Source: Alkalibacterium sp049389645
Lineage (GTDB): Bacteria; Bacillota; Bacilli; Lactobacillales; Carnobacteriaceae_A
Assembly (NCBI RefSeq): GCF_049389645.1
Contig: NZ_CP186540.1
Coordinates: forward strand, 1,240,001-1,304,000
DNA length: 64,000 bases
Direction of reading: 5' to 3'
This document shows, one piece after another, positions 8,060-16,345 of this stretch. The notes beneath the pieces were generated by a model. The model worked only from the letters and a program-made list of their open reading frames with translations, made no database searches and was not told the origin of the DNA. The translations under genes and the position numbers were made by a program. Numbering within the stretch: the first letter of the stretch is position 1; each line of letters begins with the position of its first letter.

Positions 8060-8206
8060 CTTTTTGCTGTTTTGAAAAGTGCCCCATAGATTTCGAAAGA
8101 AATCGAATGGGCGCACACAATATAAATGTTCAACTGATTTATATAAGTGATTTTTACCAACGCTGCATTCGATCAACCTTTTAAAGGTTCGAATGTGGCG
8201 TTTTTT
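8043..8206 (+). promoter_or_regulatory. Transcription attenuator of the aroF operon (alternative RNA hairpins)
   Basis: Arm 1 (8043-8052) pairs with arm 2 (8081-8089) over 9 bp with one bulged A. Arm 2 instead pairs with arm 3 in a GAAA-capped hairpin (8079-8116, about 14 bp). Arm 3 (8102-8113) instead pairs with arm 4 (8161-8173) over 12 bp with one bulge. Arm 4 instead pairs with arm 5 in the terminator (8159-8202, then a T run). A ribosome stalled at Trp/Tyr/Phe codons leaves arm 1 free, so 1:2 and then the 3:4 antiterminator form. A ribosome reaching the stop at 8059 covers arm 1, so 2:3 and the 4:5 terminator form. Confidence 0.85.
8159..8206 (+). terminator. Attenuator terminator before aroF
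   Basis: Arms 8159-8178 and 8186-8202 with two wobble pairs and a 3-base bulge, then six Ts. It lies inside the leader, 235 bases before aroF, so it can only act as a conditional terminator. From 8207 to 8441 I see no further gene or clear structure. Confidence 0.88.
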
Positions 8207-8441
8207 ATTTTGTCAAAAGTGTTTGATCCAGCTGGATTTGAGGAAAAAAGTATCTCAATGTGATCATCAACAAAAAACTAAGTTAGGCAGGGGGGAAAAG
8301 AAACCTATTATCATATTGGACTCAAATGAAATAGTGCCAAGCATTAGGTTAGCAGTGAAAACCTTTATGCAGAAGAAAAAAATGAACACCAAAGCATGAT
8401 CGGAAAATACAAAAAATATAAATATAAAAGGAGATAATAAA

Positions 8442-9482
8442 ATGATTATCGTATTAAAACAAGGAACCAGCGTTCAAGCAATCAAGGAAATCACGGAAAA
8501 AATCGAAGCACAGGGAGTCATGGTCAGTAATTTCTCAGATGTAAAACGTGATTTTCTTGGAGTTATTGGTGATACGACTGGACTTGATGAGCATAGAATA
8601 CAAGCACGTCCAGAAGTCGAAAAAATAATCAGAGTAGAAGAACCATACAAACGAGCGAATCGTAAATTCCACCCTGAGAATTCAGAGATTCAGGTCGGAC
8701 AGGAAACCATTGGGGGACACAAACTGGGTATCATAGCCGGTCCGTGTTCTGTTGAAAGTGAAGAACAGATCGTTCGAGTGGCTAAACAAATAAAAGCAGC
8801 CGGAGCTAATTTCCTGCGCGGTGGGGCGTTCAAGCCGAGAACCTCTCCATACAGTTTCCAAGGTTTAGAATTGGAAGGCTTGCGCATGCTGCAAGTGGCT
8901 AAAGCAGAAACAGGCTTGCCTATTGTAACAGAACTCATGTCAACAAAGTGGATAGATGAATTTGTGGATTCTGTCGACATGATCCAAATCGGCGCACGAA
9001 ACATGCAGAACTTCGATTTGCTTAAAGAAGTCGGTAAAACAAACACACCTGTGCTGCTCAAACGTGGACTCTCGGCCACTTACAAAGAATGGTTGATGTC
9101 GGCAGAATACATCATGTCTGAAGGGAATGAAAACGTCATTTTATGTGAGCGTGGAATCAGAACGTTCGAACCAGGAACACGTAATACATTGGACATTCAG
9201 GCGGTCCCAGTAATCAAGAAATTATCACACTTACCTATCATCATTGACCCGAGTCACGCAGGAGGGATGTCTTACCTGGTAGAAGCCGGTGCTAAATCGG
9301 GTATCGTTGCCGGTGCAGACGGACTGATGATCGAGGTACACAATGATCCTGAAAATGCATGGAGTGATGGGGAACAGTGCCTGACACCTGATGAATTTGG
9401 CTTATTGATGGAAAAAGCAACTAAATTGGCTGAAATAGAAGGACGTTCGATCTTACAAACCAATAAAGTAATGACACAGTAA
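8442..9482 (+). CDS. aroF: 3-deoxy-D-arabino-heptulosonate 7-phosphate (DAHP) synthase
   Basis: 346 residues. It condenses phosphoenolpyruvate and erythrose 4-phosphate, the first step to aromatic amino acids. Residues 1-70 form the ferredoxin-like regulatory domain known from the Thermotoga-type enzyme, not the chorismate mutase fusion of Bacillus. The catalytic domain starts with AGPCSVES at about 99-106 and later has RGGAFKPRTSPYSFQG and DPSHA. The N-terminal domain is the feedback site in the family, so both allosteric control and the leader attenuator probably limit flux. AAAGGAG precedes the ATG. Confidence 0.96.
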   Translation: MIIVLKQGTSVQAIKEITEKIEAQGVMVSNFSDVKRDFLGVIGDTTGLDEHRIQARPEVEKIIRVEEPYKRANRKFHPENSEIQVGQETIGGHKLGIIAGPCSVESEEQIVRVAKQIKAAGANFLRGGAFKPRTSPYSFQGLELEGLRMLQVAKAETGLPIVTELMSTKWIDEFVDSVDMIQIGARNMQNFDLLKEVGKTNTPVLLKRGLSATYKEWLMSAEYIMSEGNENVILCERGIRTFEPGTRNTLDIQAVPVIKKLSHLPIIIDPSHAGGMSYLVEAGAKSGIVAGADGLMIEVHNDPENAWSDGEQCLTPDEFGLLMEKATKLAEIEGRSILQTNKVMTQ

Positions 9483-9494
9483 GGAGCCAGTTTG

Positions 9495-10583
9495 ATGCAG
9501 AAAATCAATGTAGAAGTATCCCAACAAACGATAGAATATCCTATAAAAATCGAAAAAGAACTACTTCAGCATGTAGGAGAACAAATCAAAACAGTGTTCT
9601 CAGGGAAGCGGGTAGCCATCATTACCGACAAGAATGTTTCCGGTCATTATGGAGAAACGGTCAAAAACCAACTGGTCGAAGCCGGTTATGAAACAGACAT
9701 GATCATTCTCGAACCGGGAGAAGAGACCAAGACCTTTCAAACGATGCCGCAGATTTACAGTCGATTGATCGAAATGGGGATCACCCGAAGCGATCTCATT
9801 ATTGCATTGGGTGGTGGCGTTGTTGGTGACATTGCCGGATTTGTTGCCGGGACGTTTTTAAGAGGCATCTCTTTCGTTCAGATTCCAACGACACTTCTCG
9901 CGCAAGTGGATAGCAGTGTGGGCGGTAAAGTTGGCGTCGATTTACCAGAAGGAAAAAACCTGGCAGGAACTTTTTATCATCCGATGATGGTCTTGATCGA
10001 TCCACTTGTTTTGAACACACTTACTGATGCCTATTTTTCAGACGGGATGGCGGAAGTAATCAAGTATGGCTGTATCAAAGACGAAACCTTCTTTAATTTT
10101 CTGGAAGGATTAACGTCCAGACTGGATGTTATGGCTAATATTGAATCAATCATTGAAACCTGCTGCAGGATCAAAGAGCACGTGGTGCAATTGGATGAGA
10201 GAGACACAGGCGAACGGATGTTGCTTAACTTCGGCCATACTTTAGGACATGCGATCGAAGCCTTTTATGCGTACAAGAAGTATACGCACGGGCAGGCGAT
10301 AGCGATCGGCATGGTGAAAATAACTGAACTGGCAGAACAAAAAGGCATGACTGGTAATGAAATGTCTGGTCAGTTGAGAAAATGTCTGATCCGTCATCAA
10401 TTACCGGTAGATTTAGACCGTCCAGAAGATTATGCATCGATTATTCCGTATATTAAAAAGGACAAGAAAAATCTTGATGAACAGCTGTACTTGATCATTT
10501 TAGAAAAAATGGGAAGTGCCAGGCGAGAAAAGTCCGATATAACTTTTTTTAATAGACTAAAGACGGGAGGACAAAACGCGTGA
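9495..10583 (+). CDS. aroB: 3-dehydroquinate synthase
   Basis: 362 residues. It cyclises DAHP to 3-dehydroquinate using NAD and a metal ion. GGGVVGDIAGFVAGT is the nucleotide-binding signature near residues 100-115, and the metal-binding region LNFGHTLGHAIE lies near residue 245. I chose ATG 9495, 8 bases after AAGGAG; a TTG one codon upstream is also in frame. It is 12 bases after aroF and its stop overlaps the aroA GTG start. Confidence 0.96.
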   Translation: MQKINVEVSQQTIEYPIKIEKELLQHVGEQIKTVFSGKRVAIITDKNVSGHYGETVKNQLVEAGYETDMIILEPGEETKTFQTMPQIYSRLIEMGITRSDLIIALGGGVVGDIAGFVAGTFLRGISFVQIPTTLLAQVDSSVGGKVGVDLPEGKNLAGTFYHPMMVLIDPLVLNTLTDAYFSDGMAEVIKYGCIKDETFFNFLEGLTSRLDVMANIESIIETCCRIKEHVVQLDERDTGERMLLNFGHTLGHAIEAFYAYKKYTHGQAIAIGMVKITELAEQKGMTGNEMSGQLRKCLIRHQLPVDLDRPEDYASIIPYIKKDKKNLDEQLYLIILEKMGSARREKSDITFFNRLKTGGQNA

Positions 10584-11872
10584 CAGATTTAAGAATAGAA
10601 CCAGTGAAGCTAAAAGGGCCGGTAACTGTGCCACCTTCTAAAAGTTTAGCTCACCGAGCCATCATCTGCGCTAGCCTGGCCAAAGGACGCAGTGAAATAA
10701 AAAACATTCAATACTCAGATGACATCACAGCCACGATCGAAGGCATGCAAATGCTTGGAGCGGTCATTCAAAAAAACGAAGGCTCATTATCAATCGAGGG
10801 TATCAAAGACTATGCTCCCACTCAAGGAAGAACCATAAACTGTAATGAATCAGGCTCGACCTTGCGTTTTCTCATTCCGCTCGCTACTTTATTTGAAGGA
10901 GAAACCCACTTTACTGGTCAGGGTAAATTAGGAACGCGACCGCTGGCTACGTATCAAGCGATTTTCGAAAAACAGGGGTTAAAGTATGAATCGTCAAATA
11001 CAGGGAAACTGGATTTAACAGTAGAAGGTTCTCTTCAACCAGGAGCCTATGAAGTTAGGGGAGATGTGAGTTCACAGTTCATCACCGGGCTCTTGCTCAC
11101 CTTGCCACTTTTAGGGGCAACATCAGAAATTAGAATGACCACACCATTAGAATCAGAAGGCTACGTTGACCTGACCCTGTCGATGCTGGAATCTTTCGGC
11201 ATACACATTGAATTTGACAAAGAACGTCAACTTTTCAGTATAGAGGGAAACCAAGTGTACCGTGCTCAAGATGTAACGATAGACGGCGATTATTCTCAGG
11301 CAGCTTTCTTTTTAAGTGCCCGTGCGTTAGGGAATCTGGTCAGTGTTGAAGGGTTAAACGAAAGGTCACTGCAAGGCGATCGAGCGATAGTAAGTATTTT
11401 AGAGCAGCTAGGTGGTGTCCAGCCAAATAATAACAAGGGCATGAATATATTCGCTGAACAGTTGACCATTGATCAAACAATCGACGGCGCGCAATGTCCG
11501 GATATCATACCGATTGTCGCTTTAGTTGCGGCACTATCAAGTGGAAAAACAAAAATCATCAACCTGGAGAGACTCCGTATAAAGGAAAGTGACCGGTTGG
11601 AAGCGACACAGAAAGAGTTAGCTCAATTAGGCGCAGATATAGAAGTGGATGGTGACTCACTTGTCATCAAAGGCGTGGATAGCTTGAAAGGGAATACGAG
11701 CGTTTGGAGCCATAAAGATCACCGGATAGCGATGATGCTGGCAATCGCTTCAACCGTTTGCGAAGCGCCAATCATCATCAAAGATACTGAGTGTGTGGCA
11801 AAATCATATCCAGATTTTTGGGACATATTCGAACAATTAGGAGGGAAAAGCAGTGAGTGGAATTTGGGGTAA
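10580..11872 (+). CDS. aroA: 5-enolpyruvylshikimate-3-phosphate synthase
   Basis: 430 residues. It transfers the enolpyruvyl group to shikimate 3-phosphate. PSKSLAHRA near residue 18 holds the phosphate-binding Lys, NESGSTLRF and LGTRPLATYQ follow, and RIKESDR lies near residue 335. GTG start overlapping the aroB stop behind GGGAGG. The LGTRP stretch (commonly NAGTAMRPL in class I enzymes) marks it as a class II-like EPSP synthase of Gram-positive type. Confidence 0.96.
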   Translation: MTDLRIEPVKLKGPVTVPPSKSLAHRAIICASLAKGRSEIKNIQYSDDITATIEGMQMLGAVIQKNEGSLSIEGIKDYAPTQGRTINCNESGSTLRFLIPLATLFEGETHFTGQGKLGTRPLATYQAIFEKQGLKYESSNTGKLDLTVEGSLQPGAYEVRGDVSSQFITGLLLTLPLLGATSEIRMTTPLESEGYVDLTLSMLESFGIHIEFDKERQLFSIEGNQVYRAQDVTIDGDYSQAAFFLSARALGNLVSVEGLNERSLQGDRAIVSILEQLGGVQPNNNKGMNIFAEQLTIDQTIDGAQCPDIIPIVALVAALSSGKTKIINLERLRIKESDRLEATQKELAQLGADIEVDGDSLVIKGVDSLKGNTSVWSHKDHRIAMMLAIASTVCEAPIIIKDTECVAKSYPDFWDIFEQLGGKSSEWNLG

Positions 11873-12950
11873 AAATTTACAGGTATCCATATTTGGAGAA
11901 TCACACGGCGTGGCGATCGGCATAACAATCGACGGTATACCGCCTGGATTGGAAATAGATATGGACCGCGTTTTATTTGAGATGGCCAGACGTGCACCGG
12001 GGCAGAATGAATTGACAACGTCTAGAAAAGAGAAGGATCTGCCGGAGCTTTTAAGTGGATTTTTGGATGGCAAAACGACGGGTGCACCTTTGACTGCAAT
12101 CATACGTAACAGCAATACCCGATCGACAGACTATAGTTTACTTAAAAATGTGATGCGTCCGGGGCATGCTGATTTTTCAAGCCGTGTCAGATACAAAGGG
12201 CACAATGATCACCGAGGGAGTGGCCATTTTTCCGGAAGGATCACTGCTCCGTTAGTCTTTGCGGGGGCCATTTGTAAACAGTGGCTCGAACAAAAAGGGG
12301 TCACGATCGGTGCACACATTCAATCGATCGGTTCTGTTGAGGACGAAAAGTTTGTAGATCAGAGACAAGTTTCGCTGGAGCAAGTCGAGAACCTTAAGCA
12401 TCAGCAATTACCTTTGTTCAAAGAAAATAAAACCGAAGAAATGCGAAAAGTCATTCTTGAGGCAAAAGACGACGGCGATTCTGTCGGCGGAGTCGTTGAG
12501 ACGTTTGTCTTAGGTGTACCAGCCGGATACGGCAATCCATTTTTTGACTCTGTTGAATCGACTTTGGCTCATTTGGTTTTCTCGGTACCGGCAATCAAAG
12601 GTATCGAGTTCGGGACGGGGTTTGATATCACTAAGATGCGTGGGTCAGAAGCGAATGACGAATACTATTATGATGAAGATGGACAGGTAAAAACACGTTC
12701 AAACAATAATGGCGGGATTGTCGGGGGCATCACTCACGGTATGCCTATCGTTTTCCGCGCGGCTGTAAAACCTCCAGCCTCTATTACGAAAAAGCAGCAG
12801 ACCATAAACGTTGATGAAGGAAAAGCAGCAGAATTATCGGTGGAAGGAAGACATGATCCGTGTATCGTCCCTCGTGTACTGCCTGTTTTAGAAGCAGTGA
12901 CGGCGTTAGCCTTGATGGACTTGATGATAGGGGTGGCGGCTGATGAATGA
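11853..12950 (+). CDS. aroC: Chorismate synthase
   Basis: 365 residues. It removes phosphate from EPSP to give chorismate, using reduced flavin. Signatures are GESHG near residue 15, the RPGHAD region, HRGSGHFSGRITAP near residue 125 and the C-terminal GRHDPCIVPR. A GTG start behind AGGAGG overlaps the end of aroA by 20 bases, so its translation is coupled to aroA. Confidence 0.96.
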   Translation: MSGIWGKNLQVSIFGESHGVAIGITIDGIPPGLEIDMDRVLFEMARRAPGQNELTTSRKEKDLPELLSGFLDGKTTGAPLTAIIRNSNTRSTDYSLLKNVMRPGHADFSSRVRYKGHNDHRGSGHFSGRITAPLVFAGAICKQWLEQKGVTIGAHIQSIGSVEDEKFVDQRQVSLEQVENLKHQQLPLFKENKTEEMRKVILEAKDDGDSVGGVVETFVLGVPAGYGNPFFDSVESTLAHLVFSVPAIKGIEFGTGFDITKMRGSEANDEYYYDEDGQVKTRSNNNGGIVGGITHGMPIVFRAAVKPPASITKKQQTINVDEGKAAELSVEGRHDPCIVPRVLPVLEAVTALALMDLMIGVAADE

Positions 12951-13224
12951 ACTGGAAAGTTATAGACAAGAAATTGATGCAGTCGACCAGGAATTGACTC
13001 GGTTATTTGAGAAAAGACTGGAAACTGTATTAAAAGTTGGGGAATATAAGAAAAAGCATCAGCTACCGGTATTGGATGCAGATAGAGAAAAGAAAGTTAT
13101 TGAAAAAAATATTGCTCGACTGAGAAATACAGACTTTCAGGAAGAAGTGACCATGTTTTATAAAGCTATTATGAACATTACAAAGCAGACGCAGGAACGG
13201 TTTATGGAAAAAGAGGAAGAGTAG
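12943..13224 (+). CDS. Chorismate mutase, AroQ (all-helical) type
   Basis: 93 residues, the size of a stand-alone AroQ-class mutase. It converts chorismate to prephenate, the substrate of TyrA. The opening YRQEIDAVDQELTRLFEKR with its helix-1 Arg, the KKKHQLPVLDADREK segment and a C-terminal helix fit the fold. It overlaps aroC by 8 bases and closes the rightward aro operon. No prephenate dehydratase gene lies in the window, so phenylalanine synthesis must finish elsewhere or be absent. Confidence 0.92.
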   Translation: MNELESYRQEIDAVDQELTRLFEKRLETVLKVGEYKKKHQLPVLDADREKKVIEKNIARLRNTDFQEEVTMFYKAIMNITKQTQERFMEKEEE

Positions 13225-13275
13225 AATGAAAAGGTGTTGGAGTATTATCTTTTGAGATCACTTTTTAATCAAATC

Positions 13276-13322
13276 AAAAACAGACAAAATCAATGAGTAA
13301 TTGATTTTGTCTGTTTTTTTTT
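13276..13322. terminator. Terminator between the aro operon and proA
   Basis: A perfect 16-base stem (13279-13294 with 13300-13315), a GAGTA loop and T runs on the right, A runs on the left. It can serve the convergent aro and proBA units from both sides. Confidence 0.92.
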
Positions 13323-13339
13323 GCTAAAAGCGTAAGCGA

Positions 13340-14584
13340 TCAGCGGATCTGACCTTCTCCAAAGATTATATACTTGGAAGAGGTGAGTTCAGGTAAGCCC
13401 ATAGGACCTCTGGCGTGAAGTTTTTGCGTGCTGATACCTATTTCAGCACCAAAACCAAATTCAAAACCATCCGTAAAGCGAGTAGAAGCATTCACGTAAA
13501 CAGCCGCAGAATCAACTTCGCGGTGAAAACGTTGACCGGCAAAGTAATCGTCGGTCACGATCGCTTCCGAGTGTCCGGTACTGTACCGGTTGATGTGAGC
13601 GATAGCTTCGTCAAAAGAATCGACCACTTTAACAGCCAGGATATAATCCAAGAATTCCGTTTCCCAGTCTGCTTCTGTGGCTGGGGTGAAGTCTTTCAGG
13701 TATTTCTGTGCTTCCTTATCTGCTCTAAGTTCGACGTTCCATTCGTTCAAAGCTTTTTCGATCACAGGCAGGAAAGTTTCAGCCACATTTTTATGAATGA
13801 GGAGTGTTTCAGCCGCATTGCATACCGATGGACGGTCTGTTTTAGCGTTCACGATGATAGCTTTTGCCATTTCAAGCTGGGCGGACTGATCGATATAGAC
13901 GTGACAGTTCCCGGTCCCTGTCTCGATGACCGGAACGGTGGCGTTTTCGACCACCGCTCTGATCAAGTTGGCGCCGCCTCGTGGAATCAAAACGTCCAGG
14001 TAACGGTTCAGTTTCATCATTTCGTTGGCTGATTCTCTGGAAGTGTCTTCCACTAATTGAATCGCCGTTTCAGGCAGAGTGCTGTCTTTTAAAGACGCGC
14101 GTAGACTAGTCACGACAGCTAAGTTGGAGTTGAAGGCTTCTTTTCCGCCACGTAAAATGACGATATTTCCCGATTTGAAACAGAGTCCGGCGGCATCGGA
14201 TGTCACATTTGGACGGGCTTCATAAATGATGCCGATAACACCCAAGGGAACCGATTGTTTGCCGATTTTAAGACCAGCTTCGTTGGTCCACATGCTTTCG
14301 ACCAGTCCAATGGGATCGGGCAGTTTGGCGATATCTTTCAGTCCTTGTGCCATCGCTTCGACGCGTTCTTTTGTCAACGTGAGTCGGTCGAGTAACGATT
14401 CTGTGATACCGTCTGCTTCAGCCTGTCGGGTATCTAATTTATTAGCTTCCAAAATTTTATCTGTATCACGCAGCAAACCTTCTGCCATCAATAGTAATGC
14501 TTCATTCTTGGCTCTTGAAGAGGCTTGAGCTAAATGACGCTCAGCTTCTTTGGCTTTTTTTCCAAGTTCGATTAATGTTTCCAC
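13340..14584 (-). CDS. proA: Gamma-glutamyl phosphate reductase
   Basis: 414 residues, a normal length. It reduces gamma-glutamyl phosphate to glutamate semialdehyde in proline synthesis. It has the aldehyde-dehydrogenase fold with the catalytic Cys in RPSVCNAAETLL near residue 255, and the family motifs YEARPNVTSDA and LRGGKEA. It lies 21 bases downstream of proB in one leftward operon. A GGAGGGAG site precedes the start. Confidence 0.96.
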   Translation of the reverse strand: METLIELGKKAKEAERHLAQASSRAKNEALLLMAEGLLRDTDKILEANKLDTRQAEADGITESLLDRLTLTKERVEAMAQGLKDIAKLPDPIGLVESMWTNEAGLKIGKQSVPLGVIGIIYEARPNVTSDAAGLCFKSGNIVILRGGKEAFNSNLAVVTSLRASLKDSTLPETAIQLVEDTSRESANEMMKLNRYLDVLIPRGGANLIRAVVENATVPVIETGTGNCHVYIDQSAQLEMAKAIIVNAKTDRPSVCNAAETLLIHKNVAETFLPVIEKALNEWNVELRADKEAQKYLKDFTPATEADWETEFLDYILAVKVVDSFDEAIAHINRYSTGHSEAIVTDDYFAGQRFHREVDSAAVYVNASTRFTDGFEFGFGAEIGISTQKLHARGPMGLPELTSSKYIIFGEGQIR

Positions 14585-14605
14585 GTTTAAAACTCCCTCC
14601 AGTCG

Positions 14606-15415
14606 CTATTTAGAAAACAAGGTTCCTTCGTTCATGCCATCTAAAATCCTGAATAAGATGGTCAGATCTGTCCCGTTGGCCAGTACCATTTGTTTGTTTG
14701 CTTTCAAAACGATTTGAGCGGCAGTCAGTTTCGTGATCATGCCACCTGTACCGAATTTTGTAGAAGAGTCTTGAGCGAGTTCCAGGATGTCATCGGTTAT
14801 TTCATTTATTGTTTCAAAGAGCTCTGCATCATTGTGTTTCATTGGATTTTTATCGTAAAAGCCGTCAATATCCGACAGCATAATGAGTAAATCAGCTTCT
14901 GTCAACTCGAGCACGATCGCGGACAAGGTGTCGTTGTCACCGAATCGCGTCAGATGATCGAGTTCTTCTACAGAAACCGTATCATTTTCGTTGACGATAG
15001 GGACAACATGCTTGATGAGAAGCTGTTCAAAGGTGTTCACCGTATTTCTTCGGCTCACAGGATAGTCTGTGACGTCTTTGGTCAGTAAGACTTGCCCGAT
15101 ATGATGTCCGTAATGATAGAAGAACTTGCTGTACAAACTCATGAGTTCTGTCTGACCGATCGAAGCAATGGCTTGCTGCTCGGGGATCGTTACAGGACGT
15201 TGGGTCAAGTTCATGCGAGATAAGCCGACACCGATGGCACCGGAAGAAACCAGAATGATTTCTTTACCCTGGTTTTTCAGATCGCTCAATACGAATGACA
15301 GCTTTTCCATCTGTTGCAGATTGATCGATCCATTTGGGTACATGATGGTGCTGGTACCGACTTTGATGACTATCCGTTTACTCTGTTTTAATTTTTCTCG
15401 ATTTTCTTTATTCAT
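14606..15415 (-). CDS. proB: Glutamate 5-kinase, short form without PUA domain
   Basis: 269 residues of amino-acid kinase fold: KVGTSTI at about 18-24, VSSGAIGVG near 57-65 and the NDTV/GDNDTLSA region. It makes gamma-glutamyl phosphate, the first step of proline synthesis. The C-terminal PUA domain found in the roughly 365-residue enzymes of E. coli and Bacillus is missing, as in several lactic acid bacteria. A possible promoter has TATACT at 15475-15470 but a poor -35. No T-box is visible. Confidence 0.94.
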   Translation of the reverse strand: MNKENREKLKQSKRIVIKVGTSTIMYPNGSINLQQMEKLSFVLSDLKNQGKEIILVSSGAIGVGLSRMNLTQRPVTIPEQQAIASIGQTELMSLYSKFFYHYGHHIGQVLLTKDVTDYPVSRRNTVNTFEQLLIKHVVPIVNENDTVSVEELDHLTRFGDNDTLSAIVLELTEADLLIMLSDIDGFYDKNPMKHNDAELFETINEITDDILELAQDSSTKFGTGGMITKLTAAQIVLKANKQMVLANGTDLTILFRILDGMNEGTLFSK

Positions 15416-15530
15416 AAGGTACCCATTCTCTCTTTGATAAGCGTTCTTGGTTGTCTATTAACTTTCCATAGTATAACAAGTTATATAAAAAAATGCTAGA
15501 TTCCCTTGTTGTTATAGGTTAAAAGTTAAG

Positions 15531-15564
15531 GAAAACCCCTCTCAAATAAAAATATTGAGAGGGG
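15531..15564 (-). terminator. Leftward terminator upstream of proB
   Basis: A 10-base perfect stem (CCCCTCTCAA at 15536-15545 with 15555-15564) followed, leftwards, by TTTTCC. It ends the frame remnant to its right and insulates proB. Confidence 0.72.
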
Positions 15565-15574
15565 TGGATGACTA

Positions 15575-15727
15575 TTAATTGTTGAGTATATCTAGTCTAT
15601 ATTCAAATAATTCAATGTTCGTGGAATCGTGTTTAGTCATATCTTTGGGCTCGATCGTTCCGGTAAATAATGTTTCCTGCGTTTTGATATCAGTGATCTG
15701 GAAGAAATGAATGATTAGGCCTGAAGC
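15575..15727 (-). pseudogene. Possible gene remnant, C-terminal 50 codons
   Basis: An open reverse frame without a start codon ends at 15575. Its product (for example KTQETLFTGTIEPKDM) has ordinary protein composition and is followed by a well-formed terminator, which suggests the 3' end of a lost gene. An 8-base inverted repeat lies at its upstream edge (15713-15733). I do not recognise the family. Confidence 0.35.
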
Positions 15728-15782
15728 CTAATCAAGACCTTATTAATTATTGAATCTTTAGTATTCCAAAAATGAAACGTTC

Positions 15783-16165
15783 GTGAGTATGCCGAAGATG
15801 AGTCAAGTTAGCCTCACTGAAACAGAAATGTCTGTGAGTATGCCGAAGAAGAGTCAAGTTAGCCTCACTGAAACAGAAATGTCTCTGAGTATGCCGAAGA
15901 TGAGTCAACTTAGCCTCACTGAAACAGAAATGTCTGTGAGTATGCCGAAGATGAGTCAACTTAGCCTCACTGAAACAGAAACGTCCGTGAGTATGCCGAA
16001 GATGAACTAACTTAGCCTCACTGAAACAGAAATGTCTGTGAGTATGCCGAAGATGAGTCAACTTAGCCTCACTGAAACAGAAATGTCTGTGAGTATGCCG
16101 AAGAAGAGTCAACTTAGCCTTACTGAAACAGAAATGTCTGTGAGTATGCCGAAGATGAACTAACT
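15783..16165. repeat. Tandem array of a 51-bp repeat, seven full copies and one partial
   Basis: Units start at 15783, 15834, 15885, 15936, 15987, 16038 and 16089, with a partial unit from 16140. Copies differ at a few positions (GATGAG/GAAGAG, AAG/AAC). Because 51 is divisible by 3, frames stay open on both strands, but none has a ribosome site or a plausible protein. Each unit can fold around ACAGA-aatg-TCTGT. No terminal structures of a mobile element are seen. Confidence 0.92.
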
Positions 16166-16242
16166 AAATGTCACCCACGGTATAACTAGTCGCTAGATCG
16201 CCTTAACAAACTCTGAAACACCATGAATCCCCAACTATCAAG

Positions 16243-16333
16243 AAAAGAGGCTGGGACAAATATAGTGACCCCCGAAAGTTAGACCTAAAAAATCTAACTT
16301 TCGGGGGTCGGCTCAAAAGTCCCAGCCTCTTTT
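16243..16333. repeat. Nested palindrome, probable terminator/repeat element
   Basis: An outer 15-base inverted repeat (AAAAGAGGCTGGGAC at 16243-16257 with 16319-16333) encloses a perfect 17-base inner inverted repeat (16267-16283 with 16293-16309). The outer sequence resembles intergenic repeats common in lactic acid bacteria; the inner GACCCCCGAAAGTTAGA recalls the ends of IS3-family elements. It sits 12 bases past the MATE gene stop and can act as its terminator. Confidence 0.75.
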
Positions 16334-16345
16334 CGGCTTTATTCT

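Noticed and set aside
8193..8399. 68-codon frame between the attenuator and aroF
   Set aside because: Its ATG lies inside the terminator stem and has no proper ribosome site; no recognisable protein.
13415..14032. 205-codon forward frame opposite proA
   Set aside because: Shadow of proA; composition not protein-like and no ribosome site.
15747..16112. Repetitive proteins on either strand of the 51-bp array
   Set aside because: The frames are open only because the unit length is divisible by 3; no ribosome site and no family.
15783..16165. CRISPR array
   Set aside because: Whole units repeat head to tail with no unique spacers, and no cas genes are near.
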